Source of the DNA: Vesta saturnalis
Lineage: Eukaryota > Arthropoda > Insecta > Coleoptera > Lampyridae
Length of the DNA stretch: 64,000 bases
Direction: 5' to 3'
NCBI GenBank assembly: GCA_036346205.1
Contig: JARFJB010002196.1
Coordinates: 62,001-126,000, forward strand
Shown here: positions 34,587 to 46,141 of the stretch, piece after piece
How the letters are laid out: each line of letters starts with the position of its first letter
How positions within the stretch are numbered: position 1 is the stretch's first letter
Notes under the pieces: model-generated
What the model was told of the DNA's origin: nothing
Database searches by the model: none
The model's input: the letters and a program-made list of their open reading frames with translations, nothing else
Position numbers and translations under genes: made by a program

Positions 34587-37161
34587 CTGGGTGTCCAAAC
34601 AAAAGTTATATGGTTCCAATACGCGCACAACTTAAAAATATTTTAGCACCTACAGGGTGATTCGTAAAAGTAGGGGTGAGGGGGTATCAACTTTTTTATT
34701 TTAAATGGAACACCCTGTATATCATTACATTTTTGGATAGCTTAATGAATAAGCTTCTCAACGATGTATACATTTGTACATATAAAATGCAACCTTGCCA
34801 AGTTATTTAACAAAAATGTATTTTTTTCCTGAATGTAAGGTTAGCAATAAAAATTAATTCTTGGTTTATTATCTAAGTTGAGACAAATTAGTCCAGGGAT
34901 ATAATTAAACTAGATGTAGGCTTTGAAAAGATGTAAATGTTTTATTGATATATTGAATATGGGAGAGAATGCTCCGTGTGAAACTTTAACATGTCCAACG
35001 TACATCAATTCTCTTATTTCAAATGGAACACCCTGTATATTTTGATATGGGTGAATAGTACTCTTAAAGACCTAATTTTTATCTAAATACATTGATACCG
35101 TTAAAAATTATAGTTTTTAAAATATTTCCATTTTCTTAATTTTTCTATAATTATTTTATAACATAACGATTTAATAGAGTGCCATGATTTCAAGTCACAA
35201 TACCAGATTTGTAATAGTAATAATTAATTTTATTAAATATTTTTAACAATAAACTAAACAATGTAATATTGAAATAATAAACAAACAATTAACAAGAACA
35301 AGAAGTAGGTAAGTCAAACATATGCACATGTTCACTTAAAAAAACTCTCGTAAATATGCCTCCCCTCAATGCACTGATTCAATCGTTGTCTGTAGGAACG
35401 TTGTAAATTATGCAACATTTGTTGAGGTACATTACGAAACACTTGTTGAATTCTTTCCCTCATATTTTCTGCAGTAGTCGGCGATGTTCTATAAACTTCA
35501 TTTTTAATGTAGCCCCATAAAAAATTGTCCATGAAAGTCAGATCGGGTGATCTAGCTGACCACCTGGTAGGCCCATAATGACCTATCCAACGATCAGGAA
35601 ATTGCTGATTTAAAAACTCCGTCACATCACGAGCCGAATGTGCAGGAGCGGCATCATATTGGAACCATATTTCCTCATTAGCGAATGGGATGTTCTCTTT
35701 AATCCATGGTAGCACGTTGGTTCACAATAAATTTAAATAATTTACTGCATTTAAATTGTTTTCCAATAAATAGGGTCCTAATAATCTATTGCCAATAATA
35801 CCAGCCCAAACATTGAGACTCCATCGATGCTGATTGATTCTGTAGCTAATTATATGTGGATTTTCGATGGCGTAATGATGACAATTATGTCGATTTACAA
35901 AATAATTGTTATGAAAAGTAGATTCGTCTGTCATCATAACTGTATTAAAAAAATTATGTGGTTGTTGCAATCCCCAACGACAGTAATTTAATCTATTTTC
36001 AAAATCATGTTCATCCAATGCCTGGTGAAGTTGTCTTGTATGGATGGTATTTATATTAATTAATTATATTGTGTATTGTTGATTTCTGTAAATAATGTTC
36101 CACTGTAATTTTTCTAATACTTATATGAGGGTGTTCTTGTATAGCTTGAAGCACCACTAGTTGAGTTTCCTCGTTGTTTACAGGTTTTGGACAATTGTTC
36201 TTTTTATATGCAATCGATCCGGTTTCCTCAAATCTACTTTTTAAATTTTCAAGAACTCGTTCATCTGGACAACGGATATCGGGAAATGTTTGTTTATAAA
36301 TTCTAGAAGCAAGTAAACAATTACCTTGGGTTTCTTCCATTATGTAAATCATTTGAATTAATTCGTTCTTCGTATATTTCATTTTAAAATTTAGAGTTAA
36401 CTTCTCTTAATTGAAGTTTTCTTCTAAATACAAATGTAGTGAAAAAGTAGCTTTGAAAGAAGTCAAGTTAAAATACACCTAATTGACATATTAAAATTTT
36501 GTTTTATCGTTTTTAAATCATGGATGGCACTCTATTAAATCGTTATATTAAAAAATAATTATAGAAAAATTTAAAAAATGGAAATATTTTAAAAACTATA
36601 AACTTTAGCGGTATCAATGTATTTAGATAAAAGTTAGATCTTTAAGAGTATTATTCGCCCATATCAAAATATACAGGGTGTTCCATTTGAAATAAGAGAA
36701 TTGATGTACGTTGACCATGATGTCTTCTCTCCCGTATTCAATATATCCATAAAACGTTTACATCTTTTCAAAGCCTATACCTAGCTTAATTATATCCCTG
36801 AACTAATTTGTCTAAACTTAGAAAATAAACCAAGAATTAATTTTTATTGCTAACCTTACATTCAGGAAAAAAATACATTTTTGTTAAATAACTTCGCAAC
36901 GTTGCATTTTATATATACAAATGTATACTTCGTTGAAAAGCTTTATTCACTAGGCTATCAAAAAATGTAATGATATACAGGGTGTTCTATTTAGAATAAA
37001 AAAGTTGATATCCCCCCTACTTTTACGAATCATCCTGTAGGTGCTAAAATATTTTTAAGTTGTGCACGTATTGGAACCATATAAATTTTGTATAAATGAT
37101 TTTAATGAGAAATAAACGGCGAAGCCACAATCTTACGTCGCGTGATGTTTTGGACACCCGG
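34587..37161 (-). mobile_element. Mariner-like element C with about 600-bp TIRs
   Basis: The ends read TATAC(T/C)GGGTGTCC on both sides, with TA at 34585-34586 and 37162-37163. The left arm 34587-35195 pairs with the right arm about 36516-37161; the right arm has about 40-50 extra bases near the tip. Within each arm, CAGGGTG/CACCCTG tips recur (34651, 34709 and 35025; mirrored at 36675, 36980 and 37035), so small MITE-like units are embedded in the arms. The 1.3-kb centre codes for a transposase on minus. Overall 2.57 kb. Confidence 0.88.
35332..36382 (-). pseudogene. IS630/Tc1/mariner transposase, element C (near intact)
   Basis: Starts with ATG at 36382: MKYTKNELIQMIYIMEE, a DUF4817-like helix-turn-helix (ASRIYKQTFPD, LKSRFEETGS), then HPHISIRKITVEHYLQKS. 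A frame change near 36056 leads to LHQALDEHDFENRLNYCRWG. Catalytic Asp 1 is in MMTDESTF (about 35930); LNVWAGIIGNRLLGPY is near 35790. An in-frame TGA lies at 35722-35724. Asp 2 is in WFQYDAAPAH (about 35665). Asp 3 is in ARSPDLTFMDNFLWGY (about 35555). Thirty-six residues separate Asp 2 and Asp 3. The tail reads RLNQCIEGRHIYESFFK, stop at 35332. Only one frame change and one stop interrupt about 350 residues, so this is the best preserved of the four family members. Confidence 0.88.
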
Positions 37162-37319
37162 TATACGTAAGATCAGTATAATGCTGTGATAATTATACAG
37201 ATATGTACCTAGACATTAAAAAGTAAAAAAGTATGTGCGTCTTTAATTAATGTGCCAAATCCTATTTCTGGGTTTGTTTTTGTATATATATAAGTTAGTT
37301 GGAGGTTTATATATCTTAA

Positions 37320-37560
37320 CTTTGCTTCCCACTGAACACAGCAATTATTGTGGCTCTTTACATCTAGTATCAAAGCTAAGTTTTATTGTTCCATTGTAGA
37401 CTTTTCGACAAAAATAAAACCATGATGTACTAAGTTGATAGTGGATTTACAGCATATCTAGGTGATCTTAACGTTCTTTAATAGTGGTAATTGTGCTTGT
37501 TTTATTTTTTGAAAAAATTAGCCGTTTATTATAAAAAAAATTAAGTTAAAAAACACTTCC
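37320..37560 (-). pseudogene. Penelope-like GIY-YIG relic
   Basis: In minus sense this stretch aligns by eye with the GIY-YIG part of the 6.3-7.3-kb element: AAAACTTAGCTTTGATACTAG here against AAAGCGTAGCTTTGATACAAG there, with similar sequence 150 bp upstream (RSPRYAVNPLST). Badly decayed, with several stops. Confidence 0.5.
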
Positions 37561-37564
37561 AACG

Positions 37565-39235
37565 TTACAAATCAAAATAAATTTCGGTTATTTGAGCCAA
37601 TTCATTAAAAAACGAGTAAATGAAAAGTATTCTACGGCTTATTAGCCTATCTCACACGGCTACGAAGACAGATGATTAACGTTGTTTCATGAATTGTGTT
37701 AATTAAAAGGGCGATACTCAAGTTTGTTTAATTTATATTTTCGTCTTAGGTGGGAAAGTTGAAGCTAACGAGTAAAATGAACAAAAACACATTAACAGTG
37801 CATAAATTAAGACACTAGAGAGGAAAATGGTATCACAGCAAATCGTGTGTTTTATACGCACTGTTATAGTAAGCTTCAACTTTGTTGAATATACATATAT
37901 TGCTGTTTATCCGCTCTGATGCACAATCATAACCACGTTGTATTAATAGTTCTTTTATAATTAATATTTAAAGTTATCGACCTTCATGGAGCTTTTGAAA
38001 ACGTCACACCATATGATTTACAACAGCGACAGCACTCTTTGCATACTTCATTCGACTTGAATTTGTGTTGTTAGGTTACGTGTTTGCATTGTGTTTATAT
38101 TTATACTTTTTCCTCAACACCGTTCTAAGCCGCGCAATGAAATTTGATTTTTGTGGTTTTTTTAATTCTTTCTAGCGTTCACAGAAAACTAAAATTTGTG
38201 TTTTGTTAAGTATTATTTTAATTATGTTCCCTGGGTTTTTAGTGTTTTTTTATTGCCTCTACTTTATAACAGGGGAAGTTTGGGTAAAGGTTGTTTGCGC
38301 ACTTAACCTATTATATATTTACAAAACGTCCGTATTTCTATTTATTATACGATACGCGTGCATATAACAATTTTAAGGTTAGGGCTATACATTAATCTTA
38401 AATATTAGTTTCTGAAAATTATGAGTTCCATCGTGCTATTCATATTATTCATATGTAGGAATTTTTTTGGAATGATAAGTACAGCGATACATACCTACCT
38501 TATTCATAGTCAATTTTGGATTTTAATTTCATGTAGTTAAGTTTTCATAAATAATATCTTCAATATCATATGTAAGCACAATTTAAACACCAACTTTTTT
38601 AGGTAATTATTTTATAAAGCAAACTGACTAAACTTAGATCATAAATACTGTGTACAACTACAATTAATTGGACGAAACCTTCTATATTCAGTTTTTTACA
38701 GCATTACGGACTTTTTCTACTATTATCATGGACATGCGTTTTTAGTAGTTGATTCTAAAAACTAGAAAAAATGTGCTGCTGTATAGCGTGGTAATTTCCA
38801 TTAGAACGAATATATGGCCAGCTCCGCCATTTGCATTACTAACGTGAAGAATAATGTATCTAAAACAAGTGATGTAAAATTTAATACACTCAGGATTCAT
38901 TAGCAATCTCTTTGCAGGCTTTGTAGTACCTACACTCTTCTTACTATCATCTGGGTAGGAATGGCCTGTCATACCATTCTGAAAAACCCAAATTTCATTT
39001 AAATATTCAAATTGTTATAGTGACTCTTCCAAGATATCTTATATTGGCTTAAGAAGCGTGTTCTTCTTATGGCAACATAAGATATTAAACCTTCACTAGA
39101 TTAATCTTTCTTACATTTAAGGTTAATTTCTTTTAATATAGTTTACCAAGACATTTTGTTAGCGTTAAAGAGGATATTTTGTCTGAATGCATGATAATGT
39201 AACCGGTTAACCTTGAATTACATTGTAAATTATTT
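37565..39235. other. No gene supported
   Basis: AT-rich; short frames only (for example minus 38742-38972). No pairing ends or repeat units noticed. Confidence 0.45.
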
Positions 39236-39239
39236 TACA

Positions 39240-41436
39240 CTATTTAGATTTTTGCATGAAACTCGGTATATGGGGTTTTTTTGGTATGAGAAATAAGATT
39301 CTTCTCTTAATTTTGGCCAGATTTGTAGAGGGCGCCACATACAGCATTATTTTAGTAAATAACCTGTCAGAAAATCTTTGCGCCACCCTGTATGCAATTG
39401 ATCGAAAAATCTGAATCTCTCGTCCTTTCTCAACAAAAAAGATGTACTCCTTTCTCAACAAAAAAGATGTACTTGTCAGGAGTGCTTAAATTTAATAGTT
39501 TCTGAGATATTTGCTTTTAAACGTATCAATGCATTTTGAATTCAGTGTACTCCATATTTTTTTAACATAAATCAAGTTACTCTAAAAAACATCCTCATAG
39601 TCTTGCTATGGTTTCTAATGTTTATTATAAGATTACCTTCAGTGTCACTAATAATTATCAGTTAAAATTTTGTTCTAAACTTAAAACGTTATGGAGTATA
39701 CGTTTGTTGAATAATGCTGATATACATTTAATCGAACATTTAATGTACGGATTGGCCCGATTTAATGCTTTAGAAGCTCAAAGATTAATAAAAAGATTCA
39801 TACATTACAAAAAGAATTACAGTTTTATTAGAAACTATTTAAAAAAAGACATACTGAATAAAATAGAAAATTTAAAGGAAACTATTAACTAAAGAATAAC
39901 TACACAAATTGTTCAAAATGAGCACCACCTTGCCTAATGCACTCCCGAGCACGACGAACTAATGATTGTAGCATCATCCAAAGTATTTGAACGTTAATTC
40001 TTTGTTTCCTGGGCATGGTGAAAAATTCTTTGCTGTAGTTCATTCTTGGTTTCCACGGGAGTATTATAAACACGTTGTTTCAATTCACCCCAGAAGAAGA
40101 AATCCGAAGGATTTAAATCCGGTTATGTAGGCAGCCAGGACACAGGTCCTGATCGGCCTATCCATCGGTCTGGATATACTCTATTTAAATGCTCTCTAAC
40201 TAATAAGCTAAAATGAGGTGGAGCACCATCGTGCATAAACCATATGTTCATTCGTGTTTGCAATGGAAGATCTTCTAACAGATTGGGTAATTGTGCTTCA
40301 AGAAATTCTAAATATCTTTGGCCATTTAGTCTAGGTGGTAACGCAACAGGTCCTATTACATAATGTCCAATTATTCCTGCCCATAAATTAATTTGAAATT
40401 GTACTTGATGCCGGGTTTGTCTTATACCGTGGGGGTTTTCGTCTGCATAAATGTGTAGATTATGCGAGTTGATGGGCCTGTCCCTACTAAATCCTGCTTC
40501 GTCCGAAAATAATATTAAGTCAGTAAATTCATTATCTTGGTTAAACCTCTCTAAGAGCCATGTAGAAAATTCTACTCTTGCAGGGTAGTCATCCACGCTT
40601 AAACCTTGTACTTTTTGAATGTGGTATGGATGCAGCAGTTGCTCTCGAAAAATGCTGTTTACTGTACATTTTGAAACCTGTAATTCGTGTGCTACATTCC
40701 TAACACTAATTGTAGGATCTGCAGCGACAGCATCCAGAACATTTTCTTCCAATTCAACTGTACGTATAGTTCTGGGAACTCCACCATGTCGGCCCATATT
40801 TGGCATAAAACTACCTTCATAAAGTTAATGTTAAATGTAATTTCACATCCCTTTACTACTTAAAATAATCAAAGTTTCTTACCAGTTTCTTGTAACCGCT
40901 GATCAATATGTTGGAAAGTCTTTGAATTGGGCAATTGTCTATTGGGAAATCTTTCGGCGTACAATCTTCGAGCTCTTAAAGCGTTAGATCGTGCTAACCC
41001 ATACATTAAATGCATGTCAGCATATTCGACAAACGTATACTCCATAACGTATTAAGTTTAGAACAAAATTTTAACTGATAATTATTAGTGACACCGAAGG
41101 CAATCTTATAATAAACATTACAAACAACATTATTTTCTGACAGGTTATTTACTAAAATAATGCTGTATGTCGCGCCCTCTACAAGTCCGACCAAAATTAA
41201 GGGCAGAATCTTATTTTTCATACCAAAAAACCCCCATATACCGAGTAACATGCAAAAATCTAAAAAACTTGTTAAGCAATAAGGAAAAATAGAAAATAAA
41301 ATTACAACTTTGACACCCTGTATCTTTTTACCTATCAATATTTGAACAAACGTATGTTCGGTTCAATGGATATCTTTGGACTCTAGTGTCTCCAGTTTCG
41401 AGATTTCCCAACCTTTCACAGACACCCTGTATAGGC
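39240..41436 (-). mobile_element. Mariner-like element D; TIR includes transposase 5' end
   Basis: An inverted repeat pairs 39240-39374 plus 39603-39795 with 40950-41285. The left arm is interrupted by about 228 bp, which itself contains a tandem 24-bp duplication (CTTTCTCAACAAAAAAGATG, near 39424 and 39449). The repeat includes the first codons of the transposase, so the left arm carries an inverted copy of them (frame 39608-39892). CACCCTGTAT tips at about 41318 and 41425 look like the right terminus. A matching left tip was not found. Confidence 0.7.
39900..41045 (-). pseudogene. IS630/Tc1/mariner transposase, element D (probable 68-bp intron)
   Basis: ATG at 41045-41043 begins MEYTFVEYADMHLMYGLA, a DUF4817-like helix-turn-helix. 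The exon runs to 40883, where a GTAAG donor (from 40882) and an AG acceptor (40816-40815) remove 68 bp and join ETG to SFMPN in frame. Then come GRHGGVPRTIRTVELEENVL, ISVRNVAHELQVSKCTV, LLHPYHIQKVQGLSVDDYPA, Asp 1 in ILFSDEAGF (about 40505), INLWAGIIGHYVIGPV (about 40370) and Asp 2 in WFMHDGAPPH (about 40230). A TAA at 40123-40125 replaces one codon two positions before Asp 3 (PDLNPSDFFFWGEL). Counting through it, 36 residues separate Asp 2 and Asp 3. After one more frame change the C-terminus ends RARECIRQGGAHFEQFV, stop at 39900. Confidence 0.85.
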
Positions 41437-41444
41437 AAATCATT

Positions 41445-44400
41445 CACTTCCTACTTTCGTACACCATTATCACGTACTTTTGCAAAGTAATGAGTAATAA
41501 GAAGCAAACAGTTATTTCTCCTTATCTCCTACATTACTTGTCATCTTGAATAAAAGCACAAAATTTTGTTCTGAATAGAAGTTTTATTTAACGCATACGT
41601 AAATTATATAAATGAAGTAACAAGAAACACTAATTTAAACGATAGGTTAGGTAGTTATGTCGTGTGCTGTATTATCAAAGATACTGAACAATAGGGCTAC
41701 AAATTCTTAAAAAGAGAAAGTCTACATTATAATTGGTTGAGGTAATAATATGTTGTAGTGGCAGGGGAAAATATTCATTTAATGTCATGCATTCCTCTAG
41801 CTTTTCTATTAACTATAAACACAAACGTTTTGGCGGTTTAGATAGCACTTTTCCGCTTTAGAAAGTAATTACGGTAGTGCAGAATACTATGCAACCAAGT
41901 CCCGAAACGGTCGAATATATCAAAAAGCACCCAATTAAAATTAATAAAATTTGGACACAAAGAAATTTAAAAATGTTGAATTTGAAAATTGTATCGGCGA
42001 CCTTGCCACATTTTTGGATTCATCTGTTGCGGATACTTAAAATACAGCACCATATTTCTTTTTACTGCAATTTTCTATCACTGCTACTTTCTGAAATCTG
42101 ACAACACAGTAATTTCGAGAAAAATTGTCGAAACTGTCCGTTTATGGTAATATAAATATGGTGAGCTCATTATTTCGGCGCGTGTGGGTAACCTAATATA
42201 CTGAGTTCAAAAATAATATCGGCGACGTTGCCACATTTTTGGATTATTCTGTAGAAACTGCAAATAAAAAATAAATAACAATATCTAGTTCAAATAATTT
42301 TAATTTTAAGTAGTAATTAGTAATACTAATAATTAAGCAAAGTTAAGAAGCACATCGTTAATATCTAAATTCCAATTAAATGTTCAAAATACTTTTCGTT
42401 ATTCGCTAAACGGTAACAAGAAGATGATAAAACTCCTTAAGTGCAGTACTTTTTATTTAATTTTTTATTTTTCGATCTAGGGCGCCTGGAATGATGCCAA
42501 TCGCTTTATTTTTCGTAAGTAGCGTAGAAAGAATACATTTGCCGTATTAAAGATCAGATCTGATTGTGTGATGTTTTATTCTTTGGGAATAGTTAAAAAT
42601 GAAGTAAGTATGCAAAACATTATCAAGTCGAGAAGAATTAAAGAAAAAAATTAGGGGCGGGATCCCTGAATGTCACTGAGAAACACTTGAAACAATGTGG
42701 TGCACGCAAGAATTCAAAAAGATGATTAACAAGATGATCGTTTTGAACACTTGGATCTATAATGTCAGATTTTTTGCTACGACGATTTTCGTTAAACTTT
42801 GTACATGGGTTCACGTAGTGGAATTTGCCCAACATATTGAAAATTTGTATTTGTATGCCAAATTTTGTGAGAAAACGGCCAAAACCATTGTTTCCATGGT
42901 CAAGAACTAAATTTTGTAGTTTTACCATGCCGGCCATCTTTAGGCCAACATGGTAAACTCAATTTTTATACACCAGTTTTCGTAGGGAAACGGTCAAATT
43001 ATTTTTTCGAATGCAAACATTGTCATTGTACAGTATTGATCATTCCTATTTGTCCTGGAAAAGCAGCTAAGAACTAATGGGTAATAATTAAATTTTATGG
43101 GTATAGGTAAGGTGGTGTTGTAGAATTAAGTGTTTTAAAAAAAAAGTATGCTGCGCGCAAGAATATCTTATTTAGCATGTTCAACCAGTTACAGTCCTTC
43201 AATTTTTGGGGTAAAACACCTGATGCCAAAAAATATGCCTTTTATCACGATTTTTAACATTTTTCAAATTTTTTAATATCATAATTCGTTTTGCATGGCA
43301 ATATATTGTTTCGCAATAGTTGAAATTAGACAAGAGCAATGATATTCCTAGACTTTTCCAGGTTGCCCAGAAACATTTACGTAAATTTCCAAGCCATATA
43401 TACATTTCTGTAATTTTAGAATCATAAAATTTTTTAGAAGTGTGGGTAACAATATCTAACACAAGATAAAAAAGTATGTTTTATTTTTCAAACAAAACTG
43501 GAGCACATACAAATACTTTTTAAACCATAATTTTAATCTACAACAATTAGATACCTGGATTTTTAGTTAACTTTAAACCACCCAAATATTACCAAGAAAT
43601 AACAGATATCGCAGATACCTGCTATCTTGCGTGTTATATATCCATTAAGATTAACTTGTAAAGTAGCTTACCGTTGGGTTGAGCTACCTAGAGATGGTAC
43701 TTTTCAAATCAATAAATTTTTATAAATAAATAATTTGTTATGTTGCACTATGACAATTTACTCTAGTCAATGCCACGTACGCTATTCCCTCTAGAGACAT
43801 TTGGCCATACCTTTAAGTACCCCCAAAAAAATACTTTCGCTATAATATTTATTTGTGATTATTTTGATTAAACTATTTACCCACAAAACACTTATTAACC
43901 ATTTATTTAAATACTGGTACCATTACATTATGTAATATAAATGTATTTTTGTGCTTCCCATGGTAATACTATCTTTCCAATCCTAAGAATCGTCCGGAAA
44001 TTTATTGTTTTAGACCTAGGCAGACAACTCGTTACATTTTTAGTTTGTCAATACTAATTATTCATAACTAAACATTTGTTGATGGCCGTCATACATGTTA
44101 GACCCGGTTGACACGAAAATTTGATGGAGTCATCCACAATATTTTTTTCCAGTATGAGTAACGGCAGGCCAACTAATACAAATAAATATTTTTAAAAGTA
44201 AAAACTATCCTACTTTTCTTTGCAAATTCATCAAATGGGCTAAATGAGAAAATCTTTATCGTGTGGAATTTCCCATAAAATTGTTTCTCTTCAGTTCAGA
44301 AAAACTACGTTCGGCGGAAACCCTTTTCCCAGTATTTACGTAATTTCAGAACTTGGACTTAAGGATGATAAGGTTCATAAGCGCAACTAGGGGAGCTCTA

Positions 44401-45650
44401 GGAGGTGCTATTAACAGCACACCAAAAAATATACTTTCGGTTTTATATTTATTTGGGATTGTTGGTTAAACAAATAAACTTTCAAAGCACTCTACACATT
44501 ATTGTGTGAGCGGTGCTGTAAAAAACATTAGACTGTATGAACAGTTCAATTTTCCAGGCAGTATGTAGGTGTATAGCTCTCGAAGTTTGAGTGACGGGTA
44601 CTACACGGACCCGGAGGACGAATTCGTCTTGTAGATGGATCTAATTCACATCTAGACTCGCACTCCGATCTCCTTAGTCGCCACTTTTCACTAGCGCATA
44701 CAAGAGTGTAGGGAGACCATTTCCCCTGTGGCTCCCTTGCTCATTTTTTAATTTTTAATTTAATATCTCCCAACTGTTGTAAGACCTATGTACCTTTATA
44801 CTTGATTAAAAGTTTTTCTGTACTAAATCAGCATTCCAGCCAGAGATACAACGAATTGTATTTTTGGTTACTGGCCAAATAACGAATATTTGGCTGCTTT
44901 TTCAAAAACCAGCCGAATATTAAACAAAACTATTCACCGTATAAGCCGAATATTCGGGCTATGTAACTGAAATAAATTACGCTTTGTGTAAACGGAATTA
45001 ACTTCACTGTAGAATGCCATTCATTCTACAGTGAAGTTAATATAACTTTTTGTTATTTTTTACGTAAATCTTTTGTATCATATTCTGAAGCAAATTTAAC
45101 CTAAATATTTATTTAAAAAATAAGTAGCTTGTGATTACGGATATGGCAAACTGCAAGGAAGCAATGTTTATTTATTTCCTCTGCATATCTACTTTTGGTC
45201 GATAAAATTAGGTTGACTATACACGTTATTAAAAATTCAGTACATGCACATTGACGAAAACAAAATTAAGACACATGAAAAATAAAAATAAATGTAGGTA
45301 GGTACATAAATATTTTGATTTTTTTCAATTGAATATAACGCAATTAAACTTGGACTAGTAGATCAATGAGAGCAGCACATAATCAGAGTTGATAAAATAT
45401 ATCATGATTTTTACTGTAAACTAATTAATAGCGCTAATATTTAAAATACAATATAATTCCACAATTTCTTTTGTATAATTATTTATTTCTCTACGCGTTT
45501 TAATACAACATGTATCATTACCAAGAGAAAATATATAAGAAAAATAACAAACAAGTAGTTATGGTAACAAATAATTAAGGTAAAACAGCAAACTTGATGT
45601 AAATTATAATTCTATATTTAAAATACGTGTTAAAGGTCTAAAGGTCTATA
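41445..45650. other. Long stretch without recognised gene; several weak repeats
   Basis: No coding motif in either strand. Weak repeats are present. ATCGGCGACCTTGCCACATT at about 41994 recurs as ATCGGCGACGTTGCCACATT at about 42221, about 227 bp apart. CCAAAAAAATACTTTCG...TATTTATTTGTGATT at about 43826 recurs at about 44425 in diverged form. A 20-bp perfect hairpin lies at 44997-45041. AATATTCG-rich sequence near 44885-44960 resembles sequence near 47040-47110. Confidence 0.5.
44997..45041. repeat. Perfect hairpin, 20-bp arms
   Basis: ATTAACTTCACTGTAGAATG and its exact complement are separated by CCATT. Confidence 0.95.
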
Positions 45651-45669
45651 AGGTCAACTTGTTCTTTCA

Positions 45670-46141
45670 TTAATTATACCTTCTGTTTATGTCTATAAAT
45701 TTCGAATGCTTTCAAAACATCTAATTTGTCTTTTTTATTATGCAAAAATGTAAGGTTGTTTTGTGAAGTCCTAAGGTGATTATTTACTGTTAAATGTTTA
45801 GCATAATTTGATTTGTCTGTGTTTAGATTTGTAACATTTAACGTGTTCTTTGTATCTAGTATCTGTATCTATCCAATATAAACAGAATTACAGAATATAC
45901 ATTTCAATTTATAAATACGCGTCGTTAGTTAAATCTATCACCTTAAATAAACATTTCAGAACATTGGTATTAGTTTTGAAAGCCACTTTGTACTTCTTGT
46001 TCTTTTGTAATATGTAATACTTTTTCTGCTATTTTTCCAAAATATGAAATTGATATGTATTTATATTCTTTCGATTCTGCGTTATTTGGGTAAATGCTTT
46101 TGATAGATAATGTGTACTCTTGATTTTTAGCTAAAGTGTCG
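45670..46141 (-). pseudogene. Penelope-like element, inverted partial copy
   Basis: On minus: NQEYTLSIKSIYP, then EYKYISISYFGKIAEKVL (46110-46030), a GIY-YIG remnant near 45890, then a C-terminus LTVNNHLRTSQNNLTFLH, LDVLKAFEIYRHKQKV. This repeats, in opposite orientation, the 3' half of the copy that starts at 46142. Confidence 0.7.

Noticed and set aside
39608..39892. Independent 94-residue gene
   Set aside because: It is the inverted copy of the transposase D N-terminus and upstream sequence in the left arm of element D.
42638..42937. 99-residue minus frame and its plus-strand shadow
   Set aside because: No motif; overlapping open frames on both strands suggest chance.
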